This document shows, piece by piece, positions 47,573 to 61,623 of a stretch of DNA of 64,000 nucleotides (positions within the stretch are counted from its first letter, which is position 1; each line of letters begins with the position of its first letter). A program made the position numbers and the translations under genes. The notes beneath the pieces are model-generated. The model did not search any database. It saw only the letters and a program-made list of their open reading frames with translations, and was not told the DNA's origin. The DNA is from Coptis chinensis (lineage: Eukaryota; Streptophyta; Magnoliopsida; Ranunculales; Ranunculaceae), in the NCBI GenBank assembly GCA_015680905.1, contig CM027382.1, forward strand, positions 14,109,501-14,173,500, written 5' to 3'.

Positions 47573-48952
47573 TGATAAAAGTGAAATGATGTGTTTTACC
47601 TACGAAATGAACGATGAATTCACAACGTAAGTAAACTAACAACTATTTTGTTTCTATAAGTTTATCAAAAGTTTTCTACTCTCAATCCTATGAGATATAG
47701 TGGAGTAGAGTGATTCGTTCCACTCTTAGTCCTTCCGCATGCTGTGTTTTCTAAGTATGAGTATCTTCTTAAAGTCTATGAGAGATTTACGAAAAGGCAA
47801 CTAGACTAAGATGCAACTACCCACGAAATGCAACTAGTCGATTATCAGACAACTAAGGGAATGCTACGTTGATTCGATGATAAGGAGTTAGAGGGGGGTT
47901 GATTCCACCTTAACTCAACTTAATCCACTAGCGACGAAGTCGTCAGAATCCGAATTGAATCGCACGCAGAACAATCGGTTCTTCCTAATCCCTAATTACA
48001 CATGGCATTTCTACCAATTAATAATTAGCATGTGAACGATTAAACCCATTCTCATGGTGAACTAAACGTTTCTAGAGTGGAAAGGAAATTACGACAATCT
48101 CCGATAATTGGAATCAAGCTTTCATCAAGGTTTCTCAACCCCCTCTAATGGAGGTTTAGCCTTGAATCATTCCGCAATCATTTCCATTTAAATTAAATCT
48201 AAACATAATATAAAGCATTGAAATTTACTTAATTAAACAATAATGAAATCTAAATTAATGACTAAAATGAAATAAGAACAAGAATTGAAATTAGATCTAG
48301 AAATGGAAATGACAAAATCGAAATTGATAAAAAATACTACTTTATTGATCTAATCAAATGAAGAACAAGATTCAAAGGTTTAATCTAATACAATAATTTA
48401 AATGGAACTAAACTTAATTAAAACAATTAAATCTAGATATAGAATTATCTATCTTATTTTAGGTCTAACTAGCTACCTAACCTAACTGCCATTAACAAAG
48501 AGCTAAGCTTTTGTTTTTATACATTCAGATCCAAAAATCGTGCATGGGCTTGGAGCCATGTTTTGGGCCAGAGAATCAGGCCCAAAACCCAATTCTTTCA
48601 GTCCAAAAAGGCCTCTTCAGCTGCAGTTGGCTTCCACAGACTTTTCGTCCACTTCTGCTCCTCTGATTGGGTCAAGGCTTGGACCATTGCAAAGCTCTTT
48701 CCGAGCCGGTCGTTTTGACATAAGGTAGGCCTCAATCCGAGGTCTGAGTCCAAAGATATGGCATTCGAAGTTCTCACTGACTTTTGCTCCTTTATCTCGC
48801 TAAAAAGTGGCACATTTCTCGCACATAATAGACTTTGAAGCCTGAAATGCATAAAAACACGTAATCGTATTAACTCTTACTTATTATTCACATAATTGGT
48901 CTAACAGTATGATTATTAAGGGGTTAAAACTACAGTTTTTGGGCTCTTATCA
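47573..48952 (-). repeat. Left LTR (3' LTR in element orientation)
   Basis: 1380 bp, aligned along its whole length with 61624-63000. Confidence 0.93.
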
Positions 48953-51900
48953 AACCACCCTAAAAAAAGATTTTGCTTGTCCTCAAGCAAAAGATGAGAA
49001 ATTAGAATAAGTGACCAAAAATGGAGTTCTAACTACTCTCGCTTTTGAAAGCGATTACATTGACCATATGCAACAAGGCCTTAAACCACTAGGAATTCCC
49101 TAGTGGACGAAGTTATAGCCTCTGCGGAGAGTTTTCCAGTGAAGGTACTCACAAACTTCATCTATACTACAACGACTAAGAAAATAAAACTATTGTTTCC
49201 TTATTCATGCTCAACTATCTATACATCTCTCTAGCAATTGAATAAGAATAACCAAGTCAGAAACCTAAGCTAATATATGCATAATAATCTATCATCTACA
49301 ATAAACATATACACAATGAGTAGTACTATAAAATGTTTAGCAGGTTTGTTTCTGAGAACTCGGAATAGCGTCCTTAAGTAGGTTCTCACAATAATAGTCA
49401 AGAAACAACACTCTGATTTTTCCACTCAAGTTTCGCTACTCCAGTGTACAGTGGGCACACTTTACCTTACAATCTCAATGACACACAGGAAGCCGGAGTC
49501 GATCAAACACATCTGCCACTTACTATCACACTAACCTATTCCTAATTGAGCTAAAGGTCTTTATTAGGTGTTGCGGGGATTAGGAGATGGTTTAAGAAGG
49601 AAGGAAATGGATATTCTAAAGGACAAGTCTGAGATAATAGAGTCTTCATATTATGTAACTAGAGAAAACCTTGTTATTTACTTTTGCTTCTACACTTTGT
49701 TTCCATCCTTAGCCATATTTTTCTTTTCTTTTATTTGGCTTTTGACTCCCTTTTATTCTATTTTTGGAGTTTTTATTTTATTTCTATTTTTCTTTTCTTT
49801 GGATGGAAACTTCTTTTCTTTATTTTCTGAAGCCACTAACTAATTTTTGTTTACATAGGTTTTTCTCTTCTTCTTTCTTTATTCATTCTATTCTCAGACT
49901 TATTCTAAATTGGGTAGGTTGATTTATTTATTTATTTATTTATTTTTTGTTTTGTTTTTTGTAATGGTAAAGGAATTGTGGTTTATGGAAGGGCTAATGA
50001 AAGGCTCAGCTTACTAGCTAAAAAATAATTCATAGGTTTGAATTTTCGGCTATATCGATCCAAAAAGGGCCTAAATTCTCGCTTAGGATATGGTTTAGTG
50101 ATCAAGCAAGTGGACGTGTGATTTTCTATTCGATTTTACTTCTCCCTTGTGTCATTTCTCAAATGTTTCGGCTTATAAGGCTTTAGGCTATATTCTCACA
50201 GGATTTGTAGAATAAGTACTCTAGCCTAGATTTTTAAACTTTAATCGCTAACAATCATAGATACTCATGTAATATATTTATAGATAGATGTAAAGATTAT
50301 TACCTATATATTAACCTAAGTTTCTAACAATTATTATTCGACGAACAAATAGCCTAATGGAGACTTCTAGATTGTTAAGAGCATGGAGAAAGAAACAATA
50401 CCAATATTCCTAAGTGTATAGCATAACTTATTTATTTATATTTTTAAATTTTGAAATTTTAACTAGAAAACAAATGCATATTATATATATTTATATCCTA
50501 GCAGATGTCTTAATTACACGTGTTTCTATGCCCCCAAACAAGAAGCATGCTTTGTCCCTCAAAGCATTTAAATAAAGAGGGTAGTAAAAATACCATCAAA
50601 CGCCGCGGAAATTCGGGAACATCCGCAAAACAAACTTAGAACGTACTAATATAGGAAATACAAACCGACTCAACTCTATAATGAAGTTCTACCCATTATG
50701 GGGTTAAAAGAATGAAATTGCTTGGGACATAAGCGGACACTCACCGTAAACTAAAAACTTACCTCCACTCCTCGCCGTTATTCGTTATATTCGGCCATCC
50801 TCTACTTCTATAAAGAAGTGAGGGCTCCTTCGCCCCGCCATGCTATGATAATTTGTCGCTTCACGCCATTTATCATCTATGGTTGCTAACCTATTAAGTG
50901 CCACTTGGTGCGATGGGGTGTAGGGTGCAACCTGGTGAGGTTGTATCCGCCCACCGCCAAGTCATTGCACGGAAAGATCGAATAAGACTATTGGTGGGTC
51001 GCACCGCGTCTACCCTAATCCAATCCGTGAAACGCGTGTACAAAAAAGCGAGGAAAGAAACATAACATAATACGCGGAAATTAGAACATGCATAAGAAGG
51101 TACTTATGCCTCATGGTATGGGCTCGTGCTAAACTAGACATCAAAGTTCGGGAAGGTCATAGACCGGGCGGCAATGGCTAAAGCAAGGAAAACGCCGCAA
51201 GTGGCGCCATTCACGTAAGAAAACGCCATTCCCCTAAAATGTTTAGCATAATCCAAAACATAACAGTTCCTATGTTCATGGACAAGGGCTACTGCGGCAA
51301 CGTTATAGTCCCCTTGGTCCTCAATACGGAAAATGCCCGCCCCATAAGCCTCGTGCAAAACTCATAAGTGTAGACATGCATATTATCTAATCTAATAGCA
51401 CCATAGGTCTTGTATCTCAAATGGGCATAGCAAGTCCAAGAACAAATGCTAGCAAGAACACGGTAATTTCCATTGGTTCATCGTCAATGTTGATGGAGAA
51501 CACTTGTTCTCCATCGGTCTCTCAAAGAAAATGCGGTTATTATAAAAATAAGATGCAAGTCTTTGGAGAATAAAGTTCACCGGTCTTACCATAAGAGGTT
51601 CCTACCAACGATGTGATCACCTCACATAAACCAAGCACCGTAAGTAGTGCTTTGGAACAAATCTTGAAAGACTGTTCCGGTATTATTATAGGAGATGTCA
51701 TCTCAAACTACACTCGAACAAATGCAAAACAACCGGTACTACGCGAAAAACTGGAAAATTTCTGGTCCACGGAAGTTATGAAAGGCCAACAACTAGGGCG
51801 CGAAGTCGCGTTTTCTTTGTATTTTGGAATTCTAGTGTTTTTCAGTCGCGCTTTGCCTTTTGCCTTTGGCGGCCTCGAGTAAAATTTTTTCGAGGAAGTG

Positions 51901-52936
51901 TAGCGAAGCGGCAGCCCGAAGTTGCAGATTTGCAAAAATGGAGACTAAACGTGGGAATCGCGGGTGTGAAAGGTCGTGATGGAGTTTAGGTGTAGTGTGA
52001 GTTGTGAGGATAGATTGTATCAAGTTTATATAGGTTTTAAGTTGCTAAAATGGGTCGGAAAAGTTGCCAAAACTAATTTACGGGCAGTTCTTTAAATCCT
52101 AAAATTTCCAAACCCGAAAACGGAAACAACTCATTTTCTTGATTCTAATTCAAACCCAAAGATCTTTTAGGTTGATTATATGATTGAATGTACCTATTTA
52201 ATCTAGATTTCATCCTACAATGATACTTAATCATATTTCTGCCTAAACAACCATATTTTCACTTTGACTCCATAATAAATTCTAACAGTGGGGTTATATA
52301 AAAATAAAGCTTGAATTGATAAAACCACCCCCAAACAAGTTGGGAAGGTGGGATCAATATGAAACAACCACACATACTGAAAATAACCCCTTATATTAAA
52401 ATTTTCATTGAGTACCTTTCACTACAAAATTCAAATTACTTAAAATAAAAGTTACATTACAATAAAACAACAAAAATAAATAAAACAACAACCACTATCA
52501 ATCCTCACACTCTCTAAATACCTCGCCATTTGGTGGCGGAGGGCACACTCTCTAGTGGTGGCTCCCTGGCTCCCCGGAAGGTCAAAGAAAAGTCGCCCTT
52601 TCGCCGACGACGCCATGCCTCGTTTTCGTGTCCTCGGCAGAGTCTCAGATGAGGTAGGAAGCGTGCAAGCATATCCACTTAAACCGGGCGCTGGCTTCCA
52701 TCTTCCATCTCACTGTTCCCATCTCATCCATCCTCTCGGGTGCGGATCTCGAAGTTGTGATGAATAATAGCCTGTCGAAGTCCGGAGGTCCGCGACAGAT
52801 AGTGTTTAGGGGAACGATGCCCCTATGAAGCATAGCCATGCGCTCGTGATCCGACCAACACCTCGGAAGGCATCCGATCAAAGCAAGTCACGCCCCTCCT
52901 CATCCTCCTCCGAATCATCCTCATGTCCCCCAGCCT
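48953..52936 (-). mobile_element. 3' internal part of the retrotransposon fossil, no domain recognised
   Basis: About 4 kb between the left LTR and copy C. It is mostly AT-rich; a GC-richer part at 50.6-52.0 kb contains degraded open stretches whose products I do not recognise. The polymerase motifs expected in an autonomous element were not found. Confidence 0.5.
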
Positions 52937-55900
52937 TGTCACAAATGAATTTCTAAACAATTAAAAAATGAATATTTGAAATATAAATATCTCAAACATC
53001 ACTTGGTTCAATTGTCTAAAACCCAAAGCTATGACGGGTGGATACTACATATGTCAAAACCTAAAACCCAAATCATAAATAATCTTAACAACAAAAACTC
53101 CAAAAATTCTCTCTTCCATTCAAAAATCATCAATATAAAATTCTAAGAATAATGTGTCCTCAACATCTTATTCTCATTCCATATGAATATGAAACTACGC
53201 TTATTACATACTTCCAAAAAAAAGAACGGACCTAAAATATAAACTCCCTGGACTTTCGGCACAAGAATCCAAATCTGCCGCAATTCCATCGCTTTCCACC
53301 TATGTTCCTAAGAACACACCCACGCTAAAAACAGAGCAAACATGGGTCAACAAATTGAATTTTTGGTATGAGTAGACTAAATACATATAAACATTATCAT
53401 ACTTTGATTATTCAAACAATCACTTTATATTATCCCATAACTTAATCATTCACGGCTTTGGAAGTGTAGTTCCGTCATTTTAACCCAAGATAATTTCTTC
53501 CCAAGCAAAACTTCCATTTTATTAACGCCCATCTTATTAACTCATTCTAATAACTCCTTTTAATATCTAAATAATTGAATTACACTTACCGATATCCCTG
53601 GCCAGATAAGGGTAGGACCGCGTCCCCTCAAGACAAAATATTATTAAGTCCTACCCTCCCCCAGTAAAAAGAAAGTTAGAACTTGTATATATAACATATG
53701 TAGATATTCTATATGTATTCAATAGTAAACCCAAGCACACTCGTATAAACAAATCCATTTCTCTTATCGATTAATCAATTACTTTATCTTATACACCCAT
53801 TTCACAACCTATGTACCTTAGGTCATTCCTGCCACATTCAAGGAATACCCAACCCTACATTCCCGTGACACTCAAGGAATACAACTAACCCCAAGGCTTA
53901 ATACCTTAGTTCCCTCTAGTAGGTAGTCCAAACAATCCGGTCATTCATGGCACATTCAATGAATACCGAGTCATTCATGGCACATTCAATGAATACCCCT
54001 ATATAACGCTTAACGGGCCATTTATGGCACATTCAATAAATGCCCACCTAACATATGACATCATCGGTCATAAAACTCAAATCCAAAACTTGAGTCGTGG
54101 AGTTCTAAAAGAAATATTGTAAATTTATTTATGCATTATTGAACTTTTATTTTATATATCATTTAAGATAACGAATGAGTATCTTGATTCCTCGTATTTT
54201 TGATTTTGGCGTTATTAATTTCAGGGATGTCTTAGTGTCATAACGTTGTATATCATAAAATACTGCAAAATCACATAGTAGTTAATACACATACACACGT
54301 ATATATAGAGGTCTTAGCCTAAAGTCAAGTATGCTAATAGTCCTAGACCTATCTTAATAACCCAAATCATAATCCGAGTTAAAAGGTCAAATTGGGTCAA
54401 CTAGTCAAAGTCAACTCTGGTCAAAGTCAACCCTAGTCAAAGTCAACCATGGTCAACCCTGGTCAAAGTCAAAGTCCACATGTCACGGTCAAAATCAACA
54501 TGTCATGGTCAAAGTCAAACTGTCGTTTCCATGTTCGACAAAAGTTCGTTAAAAGTCATGGTTCATGGCTAAGGTCAACGTGCATGGCTCATGGCTCATG
54601 ACCAAGGTAATGGTTCGGACCCAACTCGCCAAGCCCAAACCTTAGAACCCGGAAGTATAAACATTTAAAAACCCAATTAGATCTATTTTAAGTCCAATGG
54701 TCTGGCCCGAACAATATTAGAAAACCGCCCAAAACTTGTTAAGTGGTTCGGTCCAAAAATCTTAAATTGAACTGGTCCACAAAACTTAACTTAAACCGCC
54801 CAAATTAAACACAATCCGCCCAACCAAACATTTAAATTTCGCCCACCACTAAAAAATTAGAACCGCCCAAACTAAAAGATTTGGATCGCCTAATCTCACC
54901 TAAGGCCCAAAGCCCACACCAAATCATCTGTTCATCTTCTCTATCGGGCTCCTTCCTCCACCACCACCGTTGACTCCAAATCGACCACCACAAATACCGA
55001 TCGCTTACCCATTCCAACCAAGCGGTTGGACTCCTAAAGAAAACCCCACACCTTTAATATATGAAAACTCGATTTCATCTTCCCTCACCACCCACCGACG
55101 GCGACTTCAAGCCAAATCAGCCGCCATTGATAGCTTTCAACACCTCCGACTTGACCACACCAATCCAACATACAAACAAACATCAAATCCAAACAAAACC
55201 GGTTCAAACGATTTTTAAAACGATAACCCCAAGTTCCAAGTATCACCGGCAAGAACGCTTATTATTAACAAGTCCGGGAGCTTCCACCGAGCTTCCCAAA
55301 GACCCATTCGACCCATCATAATCCCACTACACAACCCAACAACCAACATCCAAACAAAAATAACAATCCAAGATAAATTACAAAAAAAAAGATGAGCGCC
55401 TCCATTAACCCCCTAAGAGTTAAGAGCTTCAAACGATCCACCCCCAATCCGCATTTAATCCCCACTAATCCCCAATCGAAGACGATTTCAAAAACCACAA
55501 TCAAGTATAACCGAAAAAATAAAACACAACAGGTACTAATATATGCGGGACCATTGCTTTGTTTGAAGCTGAGCTCCATTGACAAACCAAATCGCCTCAA
55601 CAGAGTTTCGATAGTTCTAAATCAACTCCGAAGTTTCACTTTCGAAGTTTTAACAACTTCGACAACACGACGCCGAATCAAAACAATATTATGGACAAGT
55701 AAAAACAGAAATATTAAAATGCCGAAAAATCATAGTTCTAGTAGTGGTGAGAGTTAACTCTACTCACCTTTAGCTAACAGCTCGACGAATTTTCCTAGCC
55801 CGAATCGTCGTGCTCCACCTCTCCAGCAAACCAGCTTCTTTCTCTGCCTCCATTTTTTATATTTTATTATCTTCAAAACCCTATTCTCTAGAACAATGTG

Positions 55901-56050
55901 TTTATATACTTGGGTCCGAAACCCAAGCCCAACACCGACTTCGGCCCAAAACCAAGCCCGTATCCCGGAAGTCCAATCCGGTTAATTCTTAAAATAAACA
56001 ATTAAATTAATTAATTAAATAGAAAATACGATAAAAAACGGGGTGTTATA
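52937..56050 (-). mobile_element. Copy C of the unclassified non-coding family, inserted in the retrotransposon fossil
   Basis: A 3.11-kb unit from TGTCACAAATG (52937) to GGGGTGTTATA (56050), flanked by weakly similar 5-mers (AGCCT, CTCCT). In transcription orientation (right to left) it shows a TATATAAA box at about 55902-55909, then ATGGAGGCAGAG with the ATG at 55853, and a splice donor at 55767-55766. It carries the same minisatellite and motifs as copy B. No recognisable protein beyond the short first exon. Confidence 0.62.
54375..54525. repeat. TCAAAGTCAAC minisatellite in copy C
   Basis: Imperfect units of GGTCAAAGTCAACCNTNGTC, related to the block at 47.0-47.12 kb in copy B. Confidence 0.85.
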
Positions 56051-59000
56051 CTCCTCTTCATTCTCAGCTCCACCATCCTCTTCTTCTTCTTCTATATCCT
56101 CAGCCCTCCTCCAAACTTGTTGGACACACTCCCTATAGATACGCGTGTTATGGGCAGTGGTAATGTAAATCCTATCGACGGAGTCGCTTTCATCTTCAAA
56201 GATGATCTTGGTGATTAACACGGGGAAGAGGTGCCAAAGACTTTCCGACCCCCACTAATCATGTTCAGCAAAAACTCCAAGATACAGAAACATTATGCTT
56301 ACGCTCCCGGAGTACCCATAAGGCGATGGAGGCAGGTCGGACCGATGTCACGACCTTGTCCTTCCCTAGGACATTCGACTAATCCATCGGGTCAGAGTAA
56401 CCGGTTGGTCCCTGGCGACCTGGCGAACACAATGGGAGTTTGTATTGTAGCTCCCATTGATGACCGATCCACGCCCATCGAGGCTCTACCCGTCACAAAC
56501 TGGGGCTCCTGAGAGTGGCATCAGATGGATTCTAGGCGGAATGCCTAGAATCTCACCAACAAATCAATGAGTCAACTCCCTCCCTCTTCTTCCTTACCAT
56601 CACAAAATCCTACTCCCTCCAACTCCCTCGGTGTTGTAGAACCGTCGGACCAAGTCTTCATGGTCGATCGAAAGTACCACAAACTACCCCAGTCTCTACT
56701 AGCCATTTCTCACCGTAAAACGGCGAATGGTGGTCGGCGATGAAAACTTGCTTCGGTGATAATTCGTTGTTGAGCCATCTAGTTTTGGAATGGAGTGAGG
56801 GTTTAAATATGATGTGGTGGTGGTGGTTTAAATTGACCATGAAAAAGAAAAAATGGTGGTGGTGGTGGAGTGGTGGTATAAGACCAAAATTTGTAAATTC
56901 CCGTGGTTTTAGTGATTTAAATCGGGGGGTTGTGGTGGTTTGGTTTTAGAAGATTTGGGGTTAGGATTTGATTTTGAAAGTGGGTTTATTGTATTTTCTT
57001 TTTAATTTTTATTTTGTTTTAGGTTTTGGAGCTTTGTTAATGGCGGAATGGAAGATGAAAACGATGAACTGATGATGGTGAGAAGGTAAGGGCGCTGAAG
57101 GCCTGGCCGCGGCGGAGTGGTTAGCCCAAGCCCAAAATCGAATTTTTGATTTTTTCGATTTTTTCGCTAATTTCAATTCAAAATTGCAGCCGTTACCGGG
57201 TCCGATTTTTTGCGAATGAGATATGGAAATGATCGAGAGAATTTCCTATCCAATGATCCATAAAACAATCTATTCCGACTTTGGATGACATACGATAGTG
57301 GAAAACGCCTCGAAGTCGTGCATGACGTAAGTTATCTTAACGAATGAACTCTAAATTAATAGATTATGTCAATCCGAATCGTAATACAATAAAACGCCTA
57401 AAGCAACTCTAATGGGACATAAAACATTTTAGTACGGAAACACTAACACCTACCCCAAAACAAATTTTTACAACGAAGCTTAGAAAATTTGTTTTAGCAA
57501 ATGGGTCTTTTAAAGTCGATTCGAGACTTCCTAGATTACTATGTGTATTTTTATTTTTATTTTTATTTATTTTTTTATTTTTTTATTTTTATTTATTTTT
57601 TTTTTATATTATTTTTAGAAGGAAAAACAATAAGCAATAAAGACATAATTCACACCATAGAGAAACATGACTCAAAAATCCGAGAAAAACATGCAAGAGT
57701 GGAAAACGGAACTATGTGAACCGTGGACTTAGGATCCGTACTTACGTACCACACACTCCATAGGGAGGGGGCACGGTTACCTTAATGGTGCACTCACCAA
57801 TATATTAAAGTGAAAGGAAGTGCACCAAACACAGAATTTGAGTCGTTTATAGTCGATACTCGAGACTTTATCTAAAACATATGTATGAACATGCAGAGTT
57901 GATCATATATCAACAACCGAAATAGTTGTGGATCATTCCATAAATAAATATCACGTAAAACATATCCAAACACAATCAAGCACCAAGATTTTCTACGACG
58001 CAGACCTAGTGGAATGAAAACTAAGTCGGATTACCCTATTGTGTAACTTATCATGCACCTTCTTTTTAATTTTTTGAATGAGTGGGTGTTCTAGTAAATA
58101 AGTGTGGAAAAGTGAATGGTTGTGGAGAATATGGTGGATATGTATAAGTTGTAGAAAGAGGCGACGCATAACAATGAGGATGTGGTTTTAGCAACCAACT
58201 CATTCATTTGTGTGTGTAGGGACTGCCTCAATTCTAAAAATGAAGGTGTCAAATAGTTTGTCCTTCCAAGTATCTCGTTTGCTAGGAGGATTTAAAAAAT
58301 TATGAAGCAATGGGAGAAACAAAAGGATCGAAAGTGCAAACTCGAGATTCCTTGAAAAGGGTGGAAGGAGGGAATCGAGGTGGATGTTGTGCAAGGTAGA
58401 TCTTGATAGGGTGAATCGTCACCTACTCAAAGAAACTCATCGAATTCCTCATCTAGATTGGTCATATCCACATTACTATGGTAGTCCCTCTACATCTTTG
58501 AGAAAGTCATCTATCCCTTCCTCATCAATAATATGTGTATCGACTAGTGTGTAGAATGAAAATGTTGGAGTCCGACTTTCCAAAGGAAAGAATTTTGGGC
58601 ATATGACTATCGGGGGCGTGTTGTTGAAATAATCTCGAACAACGCTCGATCATGCTAACCTCTCCATCCATAGGCTAATCGGGTAATCGCGGTCCTTGTT
58701 TTAAAAACATTGACTTCAACAAAGAAGATGGCCAAAAGACATGGACATTGAACCATCACGCAATTAATGAGCGCATTGGGTTGCCGTGAAAGGACGCCTT
58801 AAAATGATGGGACAGAGTCGTTAGCGATTTTCAGATCGAGGACTACAAAATCAGCCGGGATAGTAGAAACTCGAACTTTTACCAAAGACATTTTCGACTA
58901 CACCCTTAGGATACTTAATAGACCGATCACCTAATTGCAACGCCATTTTAGTGGGTTGCATCTTGTCTAGACCTATTTGTCTATACAAATAAAATGGGAG

Positions 59001-61608
59001 TAAGTTAACACTAGCCCCCGTGTCTAATAACGCCGTCGTCAGATAGGAATCTCCTAAGGTGCATCAGACAAGAGGGATCTAATTGTGGTCCCAGACTTAA
59101 CAATTCCATTATGTTGGATAAGGTTGGGAATTGTTATGTTAAAAGGCGTCTTTTGGTATATTTGTTCGCTGCCTAGTAGTACACAATTCCTTAAGAAACT
59201 TAGCATGATGTGGTAGCTTTTAATAGCTTTCGAGGGAAAGGAAGGTTTATAGTTAGATTCTTGAAAACGTCCCTAATCTCCTCGTAATTTGTATCCCTAG
59301 TTAACATGGCTAATTTTTGTGGAAACGGTGGTTTCGTCTATATTTAGCAATGGTATCACCTGGATGTTTAACCGCATGTTTTCTTAGGTTGTGTTGTAAC
59401 CGGTACCTCTACAAATTGGTAGGCTCTTCGGTTTCTATTTCGTATCTAGTAAAATAGTAGGTGTAGGGACTCTTGGTGGGGTAACTATAGGCATAGTTAC
59501 CTTGTTATCAACCACTCTGCCTTAAGCGGAGAGTGGTGATGGCATTTATCTCACCTACATTTTCATATTCATTACTAGTATTATCGGTTACCTCAAAGGT
59601 TGTGTTTGTTGTTTTAGGATTAGGTATTCGTGCGACTCGGCAACACACCTTTGGTTTGGGCTTTATCTTGAGCCAATTGTTGGGTTAAATTATTAACGGA
59701 TTGTAGAAGCTGTTGGTTAGATTGAGCCATGGTTTGGAAAAGTTTTTGCTCACCTGTATGAAGGTGTCAAGGCGATCGGTTGTGTGGGTGTAGTAGTCAC
59801 GTGGGGTGGTGTATTTGAACTATTTCACGGAATTATTTATAGGTGGATTCCGATAATTATTATTTACCTAACGATACCTCTATTAGCATTATAATTATTA
59901 TAATTACCTTGACCTTGTGCTTGACCTTGTCGAGGTTGCACTTGGTTGTTATAATTATTAAAATTACCCCGACTCGCCCCCGTCGTGAGTGGAGCTTGGT
60001 TAAAGCCGTTCGTTGGCCTAACATATTGATTATTGTACCCTCGAGGTGTGACTTGTTGGTTATTTCTCCAACCGGAGTTGGGATTTTGTCTCCAAGGGGT
60101 GTTAGGTTCACTATTAATGGAACAAGCCCTGTTCATAGGCTATATAGGACGGGGGAGTCGGGATGCCTCGGGACTCCAACGAAATTACATGGGTTTGAAT
60201 TTACATTCATGACGGGGATAGGCTTTTGTTGTACAGAAATGGCCTCGACCTTTTTAGTGAGTGATTCGATTAGAGTTTTAAGCTCGGAATCGTGTTTAAT
60301 TTCAAACATACCGGCAGCCTTAACTGTATTAGTAGAACTAGCGGAGCGGGGGATATCATCACTACCCCCCCAATTATTATTTCGCTTAGTTTGGTCCTCT
60401 AAAAATTTATAAGCCTCCGAGGCTCCTTTACTTAAGAAACTACCCCCATTCATTATGTCAAGGACTTCTTTATGGTGATGTTGAAGTCCTTTGAAAAAGG
60501 CACGAACTAACGTGTCTTTTGCTAGGTTATGGTGTGGACACTCTATAAGCAGATCGGTGAAACGATTCCAAGCCTCTGAAAATGATTCATGAGGATTTTG
60601 TCGAAAAGAAATGAATCTTGGAAAGCATCTCATCCGTCTTTAGGGTGGGGTAAAAATGTTCCATAAAAACGGTGAACAAGTTTAGCCCACGAAGTCCTGA
60701 GAATTAGGCTTGGGCAGGTTAACCAAGACGCCTTTTATCGGCTAAGGTGAAAGGGAATACCCTTAATTTAATTTGTTCGCATACCAACCGTAGGATGGTG
60801 GAATGTTGTTAAGACTTGTTCAATCCTACGATATAAGCCGATAAGGTTTTTCATGGTCTAAACCATGAAAAGCGGGTAACAAATTAAAAATATTTGGAGG
60901 GATTCTCAAATCCTCCCGGGTCTCCGCTAGAACGATGCAAGATTTGGGGCTATCGCCAAGGCTTTGTAGAAGTCCGAGAGAGGAGTCTCTCTTTCTTCCC
61001 CATTATATCGGTGGTGTGTGTGTGTAATAGTAGCTAGAGGTGTAGTGTGTGGTATACTAGATAGACTTGTTTGTTCTTTGTTGTTGTGTATTTACGTTAG
61101 GTGTTTTTGTTCGACCGCACCTTAATCTCATGCAAGACTAAGTCGAGCTTAACTAAACATGCAACACTCCAAACAATTCTCGATATACAAGTATAAACCT
61201 CTAACGAGGAGATGCGAGGTGTGGAAGAAAGGAATACCTGACAAGGTCCTTGCTTCGCTTTATGAATAGCGTCTTGTTTACACTTGTTCGTATATAGCGG
61301 GTTAGAACACTGAAAAATATGAAAGAGCAAAGTTCGAATCAAAACCGTCGAAAACCGAAAAATTTAACACGGTGTGGTCGCTTTCAGCGATAGAAGCGTG
61401 ATGCGCCTCGAAAGTAATTTTCAAATTACAGTGTTTTAGGGCTGGTCGCTCAAGGAGGATGCTGCCAAGCCTTGTGTAATTTTTGCCCGGAATTTTTCAA
61501 CTCTGAAATGGACAACCACAGTATGAATCAAACAAGGGTGGGTGGGTGAAATGGGACTTTAAAAACAGTACTAACACTACGAAAACAATACGAAAGTGAA
61601 ACTAAGAT
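56051..61608 (-). mobile_element. 5' internal part of the retrotransposon fossil with gag- and protease-like regions
   Basis: From right to left: leader and 5' gag (61.6-60.64 kb), a gag domain around 60133-60633 (SFSEAWNRFTDLLIECPHHN and FFKGLQHHHKEVLDIMNGGS, the retrotransposon gag signature of Athila-type elements), an Asn/Gln-rich stretch near 59.86-60.14 kb, and an aspartic-protease-like stretch near 58.89-59.05 kb with the D-T-G-A motif. An acidic region next to copy C follows. The reading frames are broken in several places. A T-rich run lies at 57540-57620. Confidence 0.75.
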
Positions 61609-61621
61609 GGCAGCGGCGCCA
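61609..61621 (-). other. Primer-binding site, tRNA-Asp type
   Basis: TGGCGCCGCTGCC on the minus strand, two bases inside the right LTR, sets the element's orientation and fits the Athila branch of Ty3/Gypsy. Confidence 0.8.
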
Positions 61622-61623
61622 TT

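Noticed and set aside
49568-49843. Plus-strand open frame rich in Phe
   Set aside because: It arises from a T-rich stretch inside the retrotransposon fossil and shows no domain.
57501-57719. Plus-strand open frame rich in Phe and Tyr
   Set aside because: It is the product of a T-rich simple-sequence run and is on the opposite strand to the element.
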